Below, in pieces: positions 15,091-23,931 of a stretch of DNA of 64,000 nt (within the stretch, counting starts at the first letter, position 1; the number at the start of each line of letters is the position of its first letter). The notes beneath the pieces were generated by a model. It was not told the origin of the DNA. It saw only the letters and a program-made list of their open reading frames with translations, and ran no database searches. Source of the DNA: Streptomyces sp. DH-12 (GTDB taxonomy: Bacteria; Actinomycetota; Actinomycetes; Streptomycetales; Streptomycetaceae); contig NZ_PPFB01000001.1 in NCBI RefSeq assembly GCF_002899455.1, positions 4,316,001 through 4,380,000 on the forward strand, given 5' to 3'. Both the position numbers and the translations under genes were made by a program.

Positions 15091-15885
15091 GTGTCCGATC
15101 CGACGCCTGTGATCGACGATCTGCGGGAGGAGAGCGAGGAGCTGGACCGGCTCGTGGCCGGTCTCGGCCCCGAGCGGTGGGCGCTGGCGACACCCGCCCC
15201 CGGCTGGACCGTCGCCCACCAGATCGCGCACCTCGCCTGGACCGACCACGCGGCGCTCGTCGCCGCCACCGACGCGGACGGGTTCCAGAAGCTGGTCGAG
15301 GCCGCCCTCGCCGCCCCGCACACCTTCGTGGACGAGGGTGCGGAGGAGGGCGCCCGGGTGTCGCCGGACGTGCTGCTGGAGCGCTGGCGGGCGGGGCGGG
15401 ACGCGCTCGACAAGGCGCTGCGGGCCGTGCCGTCCGGGGCCCGGCTGCCCTGGTACGGGCCACCGATGTCCGCCGCCTCGATGGCCACCGCCCGCCTGAT
15501 GGAGACCTGGGCGCACGGCCTGGACGTGGCGGACGCGCTGGGCGTGGAGCGCGCGGCCACCGGCCGGCTGCGGCACATCGCCCGCCTCGGCGTCCGCACC
15601 CGCGACTTCGCGTACGGCGTCCACGGACTCACTCCGCCCGCCGGCCCGTTCCGCGTCGAACTCACCGGACCGGACGGTGACGTCTGGGCGTACGGCCCCG
15701 AGGACGCCCCGCAACGCGTCACCGGCCCCGCCCTCGACTTCTGCCTCCTGGTGACCCAGCGCGCCCACCGTGCCGACCTCGCCCTGACCGCCGACGGCCC
15801 CGACGCCGACCGCTGGCTGGACATCGCGCAGGCCTTCGCCGGTCCGCCCGGCGGAGGGCGGGAGCCGAGGGGGGACGCCTCGTGA
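15091..15885 (+). CDS. TIGR03084-family metal-binding protein (MDMPI/DinB-like)
   Basis: 264 aa. The N-terminal four-helix DinB/maleylpyruvate-isomerase-like fold shows the metal-binding pattern PGWTVAHQIAHLAWTDHAAL and METWAHGLDVADALG. This matches proteins of the TIGR03084 type, often found beside acyl-CoA catabolism genes. The molecular function is not established. GTG 15091 has GAGGGGAG seven bases upstream. Its stop overlaps the next GTG (GTGA), so it is the first gene of the coupled operon. Confidence 0.8.
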   Translation: MSDPTPVIDDLREESEELDRLVAGLGPERWALATPAPGWTVAHQIAHLAWTDHAALVAATDADGFQKLVEAALAAPHTFVDEGAEEGARVSPDVLLERWRAGRDALDKALRAVPSGARLPWYGPPMSAASMATARLMETWAHGLDVADALGVERAATGRLRHIARLGVRTRDFAYGVHGLTPPAGPFRVELTGPDGDVWAYGPEDAPQRVTGPALDFCLLVTQRAHRADLALTADGPDADRWLDIAQAFAGPPGGGREPRGDAS

Positions 15886-17573
15886 CGGCCGCACCCCTGC
15901 GCGTCGGCAACTTCTCCGGCTTCTACGGCGACCGGGCCGAGGCCCTGCGCGAGATGCTGACGGGCGGGGAGCTGGACGTCCTCACCGGCGACTACCTCGC
16001 CGAGCTGACCATGCTCATCCTGGCCCGGGACCGCCTGAAGGACCCGTCCGCCGGGTACGCCCGCACCTTCCTGCGGCAACTGGAGGACACCCTCGGCCTC
16101 GCGCACGAGAAGGGCGTCCGGATCGTCACCAACGCGGGCGGGCTGCATCCGGCCGGACTCGCGGACGCCGTACGGGAGGTGGCAGGCAGGCTCGGCGTCC
16201 CCGTACGGGTCGCCCACGTCGAGGGCGACGACCTCACCGCCCGGCACCCCGGCAGCCTCGCCGCCCACGCCTACCTCGGCGGCTTCGGCATCACCGAGTG
16301 CCTGCGGGCCGGCGCCGACGTGGTGGTCACCGGACGGGTCACCGACGCCGCCCTGGTCACCGGGCCCGCCGCCGCGCACTTCGGCTGGAAGCCCGCCGAC
16401 CACGACCGGCTGGCGGGCGCGGTCGTCGCCGGGCATGTGCTGGAGTGCGGGGCGCAGGCCACCGGCGGCAACTACGCGTTCTTCGCCGAACACGACCCCC
16501 GCGACCTGCGCCGGCCCGGTTTCCCCCTCGCCGAGATCCACCCCGACGGCTCGTGCGTCGTCACCAAGCACCCCGGCACCGGCGGCTTCGTCGACGTCGG
16601 CACGGTCACCGCGCAGCTGCTGTACGAGACGGGCGGCGCCCGGTACGCCGGGCCGGACGTCACCGCGCGGCTGGACACCGTGCGGCTCACCCGGGAGGAG
16701 CCCGACCGGGTGCGGATCGAGGGGGTGCGCGGGGAAGCCCCGCCGCCCACGCTCAAGGTCGGGCTGAACCGGCTCGGCGGGTTCCGCAACGAGGTCGTGT
16801 TCGTGCTCACCGGGCTCGACATCGACGCGAAGGCCGCACTCGTGCGGGAGCAGATGAAGGACGCCCTCGCCGCGTCACCGCCCGCCGAGGTCCGCTGGGA
16901 ACTCGCGCGCACCGACCGGGCCGACGCCGGCACGGAGGAGACCGCGAGCGCGCTGCTGCGGCTCGTCGTGCGGGACCCGGACCAGCAGAAGGCCGGACGG
17001 GTGCTCAGCGGGGCCGCCATCGAGCTGGCGCTGGCCAGCTACCCCGGGTTCCATGTGGTGGCACCACCGGGGAAGGGATCCCCCTATGGGGTCTTCGAGG
17101 ATGTGTACGTCCCCCATGGCGAGGTCGACCATGTGGCCGTCCTCCACGACGGGCGCAGGATCACCGTGGACCCGCCCCAGGACACCGCCGTACTCGGCGA
17201 CGTACCACCCCCCGCTCTTCCCGAGCCGCTGCCGCCGGGGCCGACCCTCCGCGCGCCCCTCGGCCGGGTCGTCGGCGCCCGCAGCGGCGACAAGGGCGGC
17301 AACGCCAACGTCGGCGTGTGGGCGCGGACCGACGACGCCTGGCGGTGGCTCGCGCACGAGCTGACCGTCGCACGGTTCCGGGAGCTGATCCCGGAGGCCC
17401 GCGACCTGCCCGTCACCCGGCACGCGCTGCCGAACCTGCGCGCCCTCGACTTCGTCGTCGAGGGCATCCTCGGCCAGGGCGTCGCCGCGCAGGCCCGTTT
17501 CGATCCGCAGGCCAAGGCGCTGGGGGAGTGGCTGCGCTCCCGCCACGCCGACATCCCGGAGGTGCTCCTGTGA
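15882..17573 (+). CDS. AtuA-like acyclic terpene utilisation family protein (DUF1446)
   Basis: 563 aa. The large N-terminal AtuA/DUF1446 domain begins LRVGNFSGFYGDRAEALREM and has the segments VRIVTNAGGLHPAGLADAV and GADVVVTGRVTDAALVTG. A C-terminal ferredoxin-like domain of about 100 residues starts near RVVGARSGDKGGNANVGVW. AtuA is required for citronellol/geraniol use in Pseudomonas, but its reaction is not known to me. It overlaps both neighbours by GTGA junctions, tying it to the carboxylase genes. The same acyl-CoA pathway is therefore likely. Confidence 0.88.
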   Translation: MTAAPLRVGNFSGFYGDRAEALREMLTGGELDVLTGDYLAELTMLILARDRLKDPSAGYARTFLRQLEDTLGLAHEKGVRIVTNAGGLHPAGLADAVREVAGRLGVPVRVAHVEGDDLTARHPGSLAAHAYLGGFGITECLRAGADVVVTGRVTDAALVTGPAAAHFGWKPADHDRLAGAVVAGHVLECGAQATGGNYAFFAEHDPRDLRRPGFPLAEIHPDGSCVVTKHPGTGGFVDVGTVTAQLLYETGGARYAGPDVTARLDTVRLTREEPDRVRIEGVRGEAPPPTLKVGLNRLGGFRNEVVFVLTGLDIDAKAALVREQMKDALAASPPAEVRWELARTDRADAGTEETASALLRLVVRDPDQQKAGRVLSGAAIELALASYPGFHVVAPPGKGSPYGVFEDVYVPHGEVDHVAVLHDGRRITVDPPQDTAVLGDVPPPALPEPLPPGPTLRAPLGRVVGARSGDKGGNANVGVWARTDDAWRWLAHELTVARFRELIPEARDLPVTRHALPNLRALDFVVEGILGQGVAAQARFDPQAKALGEWLRSRHADIPEVLL

Positions 17574-19168
17574 CGGTCCTCGCGTCCGCCCTGAACCCGT
17601 CCGCCCCTGACCACCGGGAACACCGCGAGGCCATGCTCGCCAAGCTGGCCGAGCTCGACGCCGAGCACGCCAAGGCCCTCGCGGGCGGCGGCGAGAAGTA
17701 CGTCGAGCGGCACCGGAAGCGCGGCAAGCTGCTCGCCCGCGAACGCATCGAGCTGCTGCTCGACCCCGACACCCCGTTCCTGGAGCTGTCCCCGCTGGCC
17801 GCCTGGGGCAGCGACCACGCCGTCGGTGCCTCCCTGGTCACCGGCATCGGGATCGTCGAGGGCGTGGAGTGCCTGATCACCGCCAACGACCCGACGGTGC
17901 GCGGCGGGGCCAGCAACCCCTGGTCGCTGAAGAAGGCGCTGCGCGCCCACGAGATCGCCTTCGCCAACCGGCTGCCCGTGATCAGCCTGGTGGAGTCCGG
18001 CGGCGCCGACCTTCCCTCGCAGAAGGAGATCTTCATCCCCGGCGGCGCGATCTTCCGGGACCTGACCCGGCTGTCCGCCGCCGGCATCCCCACCGTCGCC
18101 GTCGTCTTCGGCAACTCCACCGCCGGGGGCGCGTACGTGCCCGGCATGTCCGACCACACGATCATGGTCAAGGAGCGGGCGAAGGTGTTCCTCGGCGGCC
18201 CGCCGCTGGTGAGGATGGCGACCGGCGAGGAGAGCGACGACGAGTCCCTGGGCGGCGCGGACATGCACGCCCGCGTCTCCGGTCTCGCCGACCACTTCGC
18301 CGTGGACGAGCCGGACGCGCTGCGCCAGGCCCGCCGGGTCGTCGCCCGCCTCAACCACCGCAAGGCGTACCCCGATCCGTGTCCCGCGGAGCCGCCCGTG
18401 TACGACCCGGAGGAGCTGCTGGGCATCGTCCCCGGCGACCTGAAGATCCCCTTCGACCCGCGCGAGGTGATCGCGAGGATCGTCGACGCCTCCGACTTCG
18501 ACGAGTTCAAGCCCCTGTACGGCGCCAGCCTGGTCACCGGCTGGGCGTCCCTGCACGGCTATCCGGTCGGCATCCTCGCCAACGCGCGGGGGGTCCTCTT
18601 CAGCGAGGAGTCGCAGAAGGCGGCCCAGTTCATCCAGCTGGCGAACCAGCGCGACATCCCGCTGCTGTTCCTGCACAACACCACCGGCTACATGGTCGGC
18701 AAGGAGTACGAGCAGGGCGGCATCATCAAGCACGGCGCGATGATGATCAACGCGGTCTCCAACTCCCGCGTCCCGCACCTGTCCGTCCTCATGGGCGCCT
18801 CCTACGGCGCCGGCCACTACGGCATGTGCGGGCGGGCGTACGACCCGCGCTTCCTGTTCGCCTGGCCCAGCGCCAAGTCCGCCGTCATGGGCCCGCAGCA
18901 GCTCGCCGGCGTGCTGTCGATCGTCGCCCGCCAGTCGGCCGCCGCGAAGGGCCGGCCGTACGACGACGAGGCGGACGCGGCGCTGCGCGCCATGGTGGAG
19001 CAGCAGATCGAGTCCGAGTCCCTGCCGATGTTCCTGTCCGGGCGGCTGTACGACGACGGCGTCATCGACCCGCGCGACACCCGCACCGTCCTCGGCCTGT
19101 GCCTGTCCGCCGTCCACACCGCGCCCTACGAGGGCGCGCGCGGCGGCTTCGGCGTCTTCCGGATGTGA
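17570..19168 (+). CDS. Acyl-CoA carboxylase beta subunit (methylcrotonyl/geranyl-CoA type)
   Basis: 532 aa carboxyltransferase subunit. The segments GGGEKYVERHRKRGKLLARE, NRLPVISLVESGGADLPSQ, GGAYVPGMSDHTIMVKERAK and HNTTGYMVGKEYEQGGIIKH are diagnostic of the 3-methylcrotonyl/geranyl-CoA branch rather than the acetyl/propionyl-CoA branch. It transfers carboxyl from carboxybiotin to a branched unsaturated acyl-CoA. The alpha subunit follows 7 bp downstream. GTG start overlaps the upstream TGA. The acyl substrate is inferred from neighbours: geranyl-CoA-like if the atu analogy holds, 3-methylcrotonyl-CoA otherwise. Confidence 0.9.
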   Translation: MTVLASALNPSAPDHREHREAMLAKLAELDAEHAKALAGGGEKYVERHRKRGKLLARERIELLLDPDTPFLELSPLAAWGSDHAVGASLVTGIGIVEGVECLITANDPTVRGGASNPWSLKKALRAHEIAFANRLPVISLVESGGADLPSQKEIFIPGGAIFRDLTRLSAAGIPTVAVVFGNSTAGGAYVPGMSDHTIMVKERAKVFLGGPPLVRMATGEESDDESLGGADMHARVSGLADHFAVDEPDALRQARRVVARLNHRKAYPDPCPAEPPVYDPEELLGIVPGDLKIPFDPREVIARIVDASDFDEFKPLYGASLVTGWASLHGYPVGILANARGVLFSEESQKAAQFIQLANQRDIPLLFLHNTTGYMVGKEYEQGGIIKHGAMMINAVSNSRVPHLSVLMGASYGAGHYGMCGRAYDPRFLFAWPSAKSAVMGPQQLAGVLSIVARQSAAAKGRPYDDEADAALRAMVEQQIESESLPMFLSGRLYDDGVIDPRDTRTVLGLCLSAVHTAPYEGARGGFGVFRM

Positions 19169-19175
19169 GGCCCCA

Positions 19176-21020
19176 GTGATTGCTTCCGTGCTCGTCGCGA
19201 ACCGCGGCGAGATCGCCTGCCGCATCGCCCGCACCTGCCGCGACCTCGGCATCGCGACTGTCGCCGTGCACTCCGACGCCGACGGGAACGCCCTGCACAC
19301 GCGCGTCGCCGACACCGCCGTACGGCTCCCGGGCTCGGCGCCCGCCGACACGTACCTGCGCGGCGACCTGATCGTGAAGGCCGCCCTCGCGGCCGGCGCG
19401 GACGCCGTGCACCCCGGCTACGGATTCCTCTCCGAGAACGCCGGCTTCGCGCGCGCCGTCCAGGACGCCGGACTGGTGTGGATCGGCCCGCCGCCGGAGG
19501 CGATCGAGGCGATGGCGTCCAAGACGCGCGCCAAGCGGCTCATGGGCGTCGCGCCGCTCACCGACGTCACCGAGGCCGACCTGCCGGTGCTGGTGAAGGC
19601 CGCGGCGGGCGGCGGCGGACGCGGCATGCGCGTGGTGCGCGACCTCGCCGACCTGGACGCCGAACTCGCCGCCGCCCGCGCGGAGGCCGCGAGCGCCTTC
19701 GGCGACGGGGAGGTGTTCGTCGAGCCGTACCTGGAGAACGGCCGCCACGTCGAGGTGCAGGTCCTCGCCGACACCCACGGCACGGTGTGGGCGCTCGGCA
19801 CCCGCGACTGCTCCCTCCAGCGCCGGCACCAGAAGGTGATCGAGGAGGCCCCGGCGCCCGGCCTCTCCGGCCGGCTCACGGAGGAACTCCACACCCTCGC
19901 CGTCCGTGCCGCCCGCGCGGTCGGCTACGCCGGCGCCGGCACCGTGGAGTTCCTGGTCGCCGGCGACCGGGCGCACTTCCTGGAGATGAACACCCGGCTC
20001 CAGGTCGAACACCCGGTGACGGAGGAGGTGTTCGGCGTCGACCTGGTCGCCGAGCAGATCCGGGTCGCCGAGGGCCACGCCCTGGACCTCGAGCCGCCGC
20101 CCGCACGCGGCCACGCCGTCGAGGCCCGCCTCTACGCCGAGGACCCCGCCCACGACTGGGCCCCGCAGACCGGCCGCCTGCACCGCCTGGCCGTCCCCGG
20201 CGCCGTCCGCCTCGACACGGGCTACGCCGACGGCGACGACATCGGCGTCCACTACGACCCGATGCTCGCCAAGGCCGTCGCCCACGCCCCCACCCGCGCC
20301 GAGGCGGTCCGCAAGCTCGCCGCGGCCCTGGAACGCGCGGTGATCCACGGCCCCGTCACCAACCGCGACCTCCTCGTCCGCTCCCTGCGCCACGAGGAGT
20401 TCGCACAGGGCCGCATGGACACCGGCTTCTACGACCGCCACCTGGCCGCCCTCACCACGTCCGCCCCCGACCCGTACGCCCCGCTCGCCGCCGCCCTCGC
20501 CGACGCGCACGGCCGTTCCCGCTTCGGCGGCTGGCGCAACGTGCCCTCGCAGCCGCAGGTCAAGCGGTACGCGAGGAACGGCGAGGAGCACGAGGTGCGC
20601 TACCGCCACACCCGCACCGGCCTCGCGGCCGACGGCGTGACGGTCGTGCACGCGGACGCGTCCCTGGTGATCCTGGAGGCCGACGGCGTACGGCGCCGCT
20701 ACGAGGTCGGCCGCCACGGCGACCGCGTGTACGTCGGAGCCACGGCGCTGACCGCCCTGCCCCGCTTCCCCGACCCGGAGGCCGACCACGCCCCCGGCTC
20801 CCTCCTCGCCCCGATGCCCGGCACGGTGGTCCGCATCGCCGAGGGCGTCACGGAGGGCGCGAGCGTGGAGGCCGGCCGGCCCCTGCTCTGGCTGGAGGCG
20901 ATGAAGATGCAGCACGAGATCACGGCGCCCGCGACAGGAACGCTCACCACCCTCCACGCGACCCCAGGCCAGCAGGTGGAGCTCGGCGCCCTCCTGGCGG
21001 TGGTGGAGGAAACCCCCTGA
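19176..21020 (+). CDS. Acyl-CoA carboxylase alpha subunit (biotin carboxylase + BCCP)
   Basis: 614 aa. Biotin carboxylase N-terminal domain starts ASVLVANRGEIACRIARTCR; ATP-grasp glycine loop KAAAGGGGRGMRVV; catalytic MNTRLQVEHPVTE; then BT and BCCP domains. The biotinylated lysine is K577 in WLEAMKMQHEI. It uses ATP and bicarbonate to carboxylate biotin for the beta subunit. The short size (614 aa) is slightly below common MCC alpha subunits (about 650-670 aa), because the segment between residues ~130 and ~150 (NLMGVAPLT region) looks shorter than usual. The loss may be real, so B-domain function deserves checking. Confidence 0.88.
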   Translation: MIASVLVANRGEIACRIARTCRDLGIATVAVHSDADGNALHTRVADTAVRLPGSAPADTYLRGDLIVKAALAAGADAVHPGYGFLSENAGFARAVQDAGLVWIGPPPEAIEAMASKTRAKRLMGVAPLTDVTEADLPVLVKAAAGGGGRGMRVVRDLADLDAELAAARAEAASAFGDGEVFVEPYLENGRHVEVQVLADTHGTVWALGTRDCSLQRRHQKVIEEAPAPGLSGRLTEELHTLAVRAARAVGYAGAGTVEFLVAGDRAHFLEMNTRLQVEHPVTEEVFGVDLVAEQIRVAEGHALDLEPPPARGHAVEARLYAEDPAHDWAPQTGRLHRLAVPGAVRLDTGYADGDDIGVHYDPMLAKAVAHAPTRAEAVRKLAAALERAVIHGPVTNRDLLVRSLRHEEFAQGRMDTGFYDRHLAALTTSAPDPYAPLAAALADAHGRSRFGGWRNVPSQPQVKRYARNGEEHEVRYRHTRTGLAADGVTVVHADASLVILEADGVRRRYEVGRHGDRVYVGATALTALPRFPDPEADHAPGSLLAPMPGTVVRIAEGVTEGASVEAGRPLLWLEAMKMQHEITAPATGTLTTLHATPGQQVELGALLAVVEETP

Positions 21021-21078
21021 GGGGCGCGGGGAACTGCGCGACCAGCCACGACGAACCCGCACCCGCCCACGACTCCCA
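21018..21078. repeat. Streptomyces intergenic repeat (GGGGCGCGGGGAACTGCGCG type)
   Basis: Starting in the stop codon of the carboxylase alpha gene, the sequence GGGGCGCGGGGAACTGCGCG then ACCAGCCACGACGAACCCGC fills the 81-bp gap before the acyl-CoA dehydrogenase. From memory this string recurs after many Streptomyces genes. GCGC...GCGC can form a short hairpin. Its number of genomic copies cannot be checked here. Confidence 0.6.
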
Positions 21079-21101
21079 GCCCCTCCTCCCAAGGAGCCCG
21101 C

Positions 21102-22274
21102 ATGCCGGTGATCGAGTCAGAAGAACACAAGGCCCTCCGCGCGGCGGTGTCCGCTCTGGGCCACAAATACGGCCGCGCATACTTCACCCGCACCGTAGAG
21201 GAAGGCAGGCCCGCCACCGAACTCTGGGCGGAGGCCGCCGAACTCGGCTTCCTCGGCGTCAACCTCCCGGAGGAGCACGGCGGCGGAGGCGGCGGCATCT
21301 CCGAACTCTCCATCGTCCTGGAGGAACTCGGCGCCGCGGGCTGCCCGTTGTTGCTGATGGTGGTCTCCCCGGCCATCTGCGGCACGGTGATCGCCCGCTT
21401 CGGCTCCGAGGAGCAGAAGCGGGACTGGCTGCCCGCCCTCGCCGACGGCACCCGCATCATGGCCTTCGGCATCACCGAGCCCGACGCCGGCTCCAACTCC
21501 CACCGCATCACCACCACCGCCCGGCGTGACCCCGCCACCGGCGACTGGCTGCTCACCGGCCGCAAGGTATTCGTCTCCGGTGTGGACATCGCCGACGCCA
21601 CGCTCGTCGTCGGCCGCACCGAGGACGCCCGCACCGGGCGCCTCAAGCCCTGCCTGTTCATCGTGGAGCGCGACACCCCGGGTTTCCGGCGCCACAAGAT
21701 CGACATGGAACTCAGCGCCGCGGAGAAGCAGTTCGAGCTGGTCCTCGACGACGTACGGCTGCCCGCCGACGCGCTCGTGGGCGGAGGCGGGGGAGAGGAC
21801 GCCGGTCTGCTCCAGCTGTTCGCCGGGCTGAACCCCGAGCGCATCATGACGGCCGCGTTCGCGATCGGCATGGGCCGCTTCGCCCTGTCCCGCGCCGTCG
21901 AGTACGCCCGCGACCGCACCGTCTGGAAGGCGCCCATCGGCTCCCACCAGGCCGTCGCGCACCCCCTCGCGCAGGCGCACATCGACCTCGAACTGGCCCG
22001 GCTGATGATGCAGAAGGCCGCCCACCTCTACGACGCCGGTGACGACATCGGCGCGGGGGAGGCCGCCAACATGGCCAAGTACGCGGCGGCCGAGGCCTGT
22101 GTGAAGGCCGTCGACCAGGCCGTGCACACCCTCGGCGGCAACGGCCTCACCCGTGAGTTCGGGCTCGCCTCGCTGATCACGGCCGCGCGCGTGTCCCGTA
22201 TCGCGCCGGTCAGCCGGGAGATGATTCTCAACTACGTCTCCCACCAGACCCTCGGCCTGCCCAAGTCGTACTAG
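21102..22274 (+). CDS. Acyl-CoA dehydrogenase
   Basis: 390 aa flavoprotein. It has the FAD-binding signature MAFGITEPDAGSNSHRITTT, the AKYAAAEACVKAVDQAVHTL helix with GGNGLTREF, and the C-terminal VSREMILNYVSHQTLGLP. It introduces an alpha,beta double bond into an acyl-CoA and passes electrons to ETF. The catalytic Glu position is not certain by eye. AAGGAG precedes the ATG. In the atu comparison it takes the AtuD role (citronellyl-CoA dehydrogenase), but chain-length specificity cannot be read. Intergenic repeat sequence lies just upstream. Confidence 0.9.
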   Translation: MPVIESEEHKALRAAVSALGHKYGRAYFTRTVEEGRPATELWAEAAELGFLGVNLPEEHGGGGGGISELSIVLEELGAAGCPLLLMVVSPAICGTVIARFGSEEQKRDWLPALADGTRIMAFGITEPDAGSNSHRITTTARRDPATGDWLLTGRKVFVSGVDIADATLVVGRTEDARTGRLKPCLFIVERDTPGFRRHKIDMELSAAEKQFELVLDDVRLPADALVGGGGGEDAGLLQLFAGLNPERIMTAAFAIGMGRFALSRAVEYARDRTVWKAPIGSHQAVAHPLAQAHIDLELARLMMQKAAHLYDAGDDIGAGEAANMAKYAAAEACVKAVDQAVHTLGGNGLTREFGLASLITAARVSRIAPVSREMILNYVSHQTLGLPKSY

Positions 22275-22314
22275 ACACGCGACCGGCACGCCTCCCGGCC
22301 GTCTTGGAGGAACC

Positions 22315-23931
22315 ATGTTCCGCAGCGACTACGCAGACGTCACGCCGGTCGAACTCCCCATCCACGAGGCGGTGCTCGCACGCGCCGCCGAGTTCGGGAG
22401 CGTCCCGGCCCTGATCGACGGCACCGACGGCACCACCCTCACCTACGAACAGCTGGACCGCTTCCACCGGCGGGTCGCCGCCGGACTCGCCGAGGCGGGC
22501 GTGCGCAAGGGGGACGTGCTCGCCCTGCACAGCCCCAACACGATCGCCTTCCCCACCGCCTTCTACGCGGCCACCCGCGCGGGCGCCTCCGTCACCACCG
22601 TGCACCCCCTGGCCACCCCCGAGGAGTTCGCCAAGCAGCTCGAAGACTGCGCGGCCCGCTGGATCGTCACCGTGTCCCCCCTGCTGGACAGCGCGCGCAG
22701 GGCCGCCGAACTCGCGGGCGGCGTCGAGGAGATCTTCGTCTGCGACAGCGCGCCCGGACACCGCTCCCTGATCGACATGCTCGCCTGCACGGCCCCCGAG
22801 CCGGCCGTCGACATCGACCCGGCCGAGGACGTCGCCGCGCTGCCGTACTCCTCCGGCACCACCGGCGTCCCCAAGGGCGTGATGCTCACCCACCGGCAGA
22901 TCGCCACCAACCTCGCCCAGCTCCAGCCGTCCATCACGGCGGGTCCCGGCGACCGCATCCTCGCCGTGCTGCCGTTCTTCCACATCTACGGCCTCACCGC
23001 GCTGATGAACGCCCCGCTGCGGCAGGGCGCCACCGTCGTCGTGCTGCCGCGCTTCGAGCTGGAGACGTTCCTCGCCGCCGTCCAGAACCACCGCATCACC
23101 GCCCTGTACGTCGCCCCGCCGATCGTGCTGGCCCTCGCCAAGCACCCGCTCGTCGCCGCGTACGACCTCTCCTCCCTGAAGCACGTCATCAGCGCCGCCG
23201 CGCCCCTGGACGCGCACCTCGCCGCCGCCTGCGCGCAGCGGCTCGGCCTGCCGCCGGTCGGGCAGGCGTACGGCATGACGGAGCTGTCGCCCGGCACCCA
23301 CGTCGTCCCGCTGGACCTCATGGCGGAGGCCCCGCCCGGCACCGTCGGCAAGCTCATCGCCGGCACCGAGATGCGGATCGTCTCCCTCGACGATCCCGGC
23401 AAGGACCTCGGGCCGGGCGAGCCCGGGGAGATCCTCATCCGCGGCCCGCAGGTGATGAAGGGCTACCTCGGGCGCCCCGACGCCACCGCCGCGATGATCG
23501 ACGGTGGGGGCACCTCCCGCTCGAGCGGAGCCGAGAGTGGGGGAGGCTGGCTGCACACCGGGGACGTCGGCCACGTCGATGAGGGAGGCTGGCTGTTCGT
23601 CGTCGACCGGGTGAAGGAGCTGATCAAGTACAAGGGCTTCCAGGTCGCGCCCGCCGAGCTGGAGGCGCTGCTGCTCACCCACCCCGGCGTCGCCGACGCG
23701 GCCGTCATCGGCGTCTACGACGAGGACGGCAGCGAGGTCCCGCACGCCTTCGTCGTCCGCCACCCCTCCGCCCCGGACCTCACCGAGGGCGAGGTCATGA
23801 CGTACGTCGCCGAACGCGTCGCCCCGTACAAGCGGGTCCGGCACGTCACCTTCACCGACGGCGTGCCCCGCGCCGCCTCCGGAAAGATCCTGCGCCGCGA
23901 ACTGAGGGCGGCGCACGAGGAGCCCTCGTGA
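22315..23931 (+). CDS. Cinnamate/4-coumarate:CoA ligase-type acyl-CoA synthetase
   Basis: 538 aa, ANL superfamily. AMP-binding loop LPYSSGTTGVPKGVMLTH (about 175-190), AYGMTELSPGTHVV, GWLHTGDVGHVDEGGWLFVV and the C-terminal lysine motif PRAASGKILRREL. It closely resembles, from memory, the S. coelicolor cinnamate:CoA ligase ScCCL (SCO4383). It would activate an aromatic or branched acid with ATP and CoA. A 14-residue insertion (397-410, GGGTSRSSGAESGG) replaces about two residues expected in homologues and is encoded by a repeat sequence. TTGGAGGAA is the ribosome-binding site. It overlaps the hydratase gene. Confidence 0.9.
   Translation: MFRSDYADVTPVELPIHEAVLARAAEFGSVPALIDGTDGTTLTYEQLDRFHRRVAAGLAEAGVRKGDVLALHSPNTIAFPTAFYAATRAGASVTTVHPLATPEEFAKQLEDCAARWIVTVSPLLDSARRAAELAGGVEEIFVCDSAPGHRSLIDMLACTAPEPAVDIDPAEDVAALPYSSGTTGVPKGVMLTHRQIATNLAQLQPSITAGPGDRILAVLPFFHIYGLTALMNAPLRQGATVVVLPRFELETFLAAVQNHRITALYVAPPIVLALAKHPLVAAYDLSSLKHVISAAAPLDAHLAAACAQRLGLPPVGQAYGMTELSPGTHVVPLDLMAEAPPGTVGKLIAGTEMRIVSLDDPGKDLGPGEPGEILIRGPQVMKGYLGRPDATAAMIDGGGTSRSSGAESGGGWLHTGDVGHVDEGGWLFVVDRVKELIKYKGFQVAPAELEALLLTHPGVADAAVIGVYDEDGSEVPHAFVVRHPSAPDLTEGEVMTYVAERVAPYKRVRHVTFTDGVPRAASGKILRRELRAAHEEPS
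23503..23544. repeat. 42-bp repeat element inserted in frame in the CoA ligase gene
   Basis: GGTGGGGGCACCTCCCGCTC followed by GAGCGGAGCCGAGAGTGGGG and GA. The 6-bp arms CCTCCC (23513-23518) and GGGAGG (23541-23546) are inverted and a perfect GCTCGAGC lies between, so a hairpin can form. From memory this sequence type is dispersed in Streptomyces intergenic DNA. Here it adds 14 codons without breaking the frame. Confidence 0.65.
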
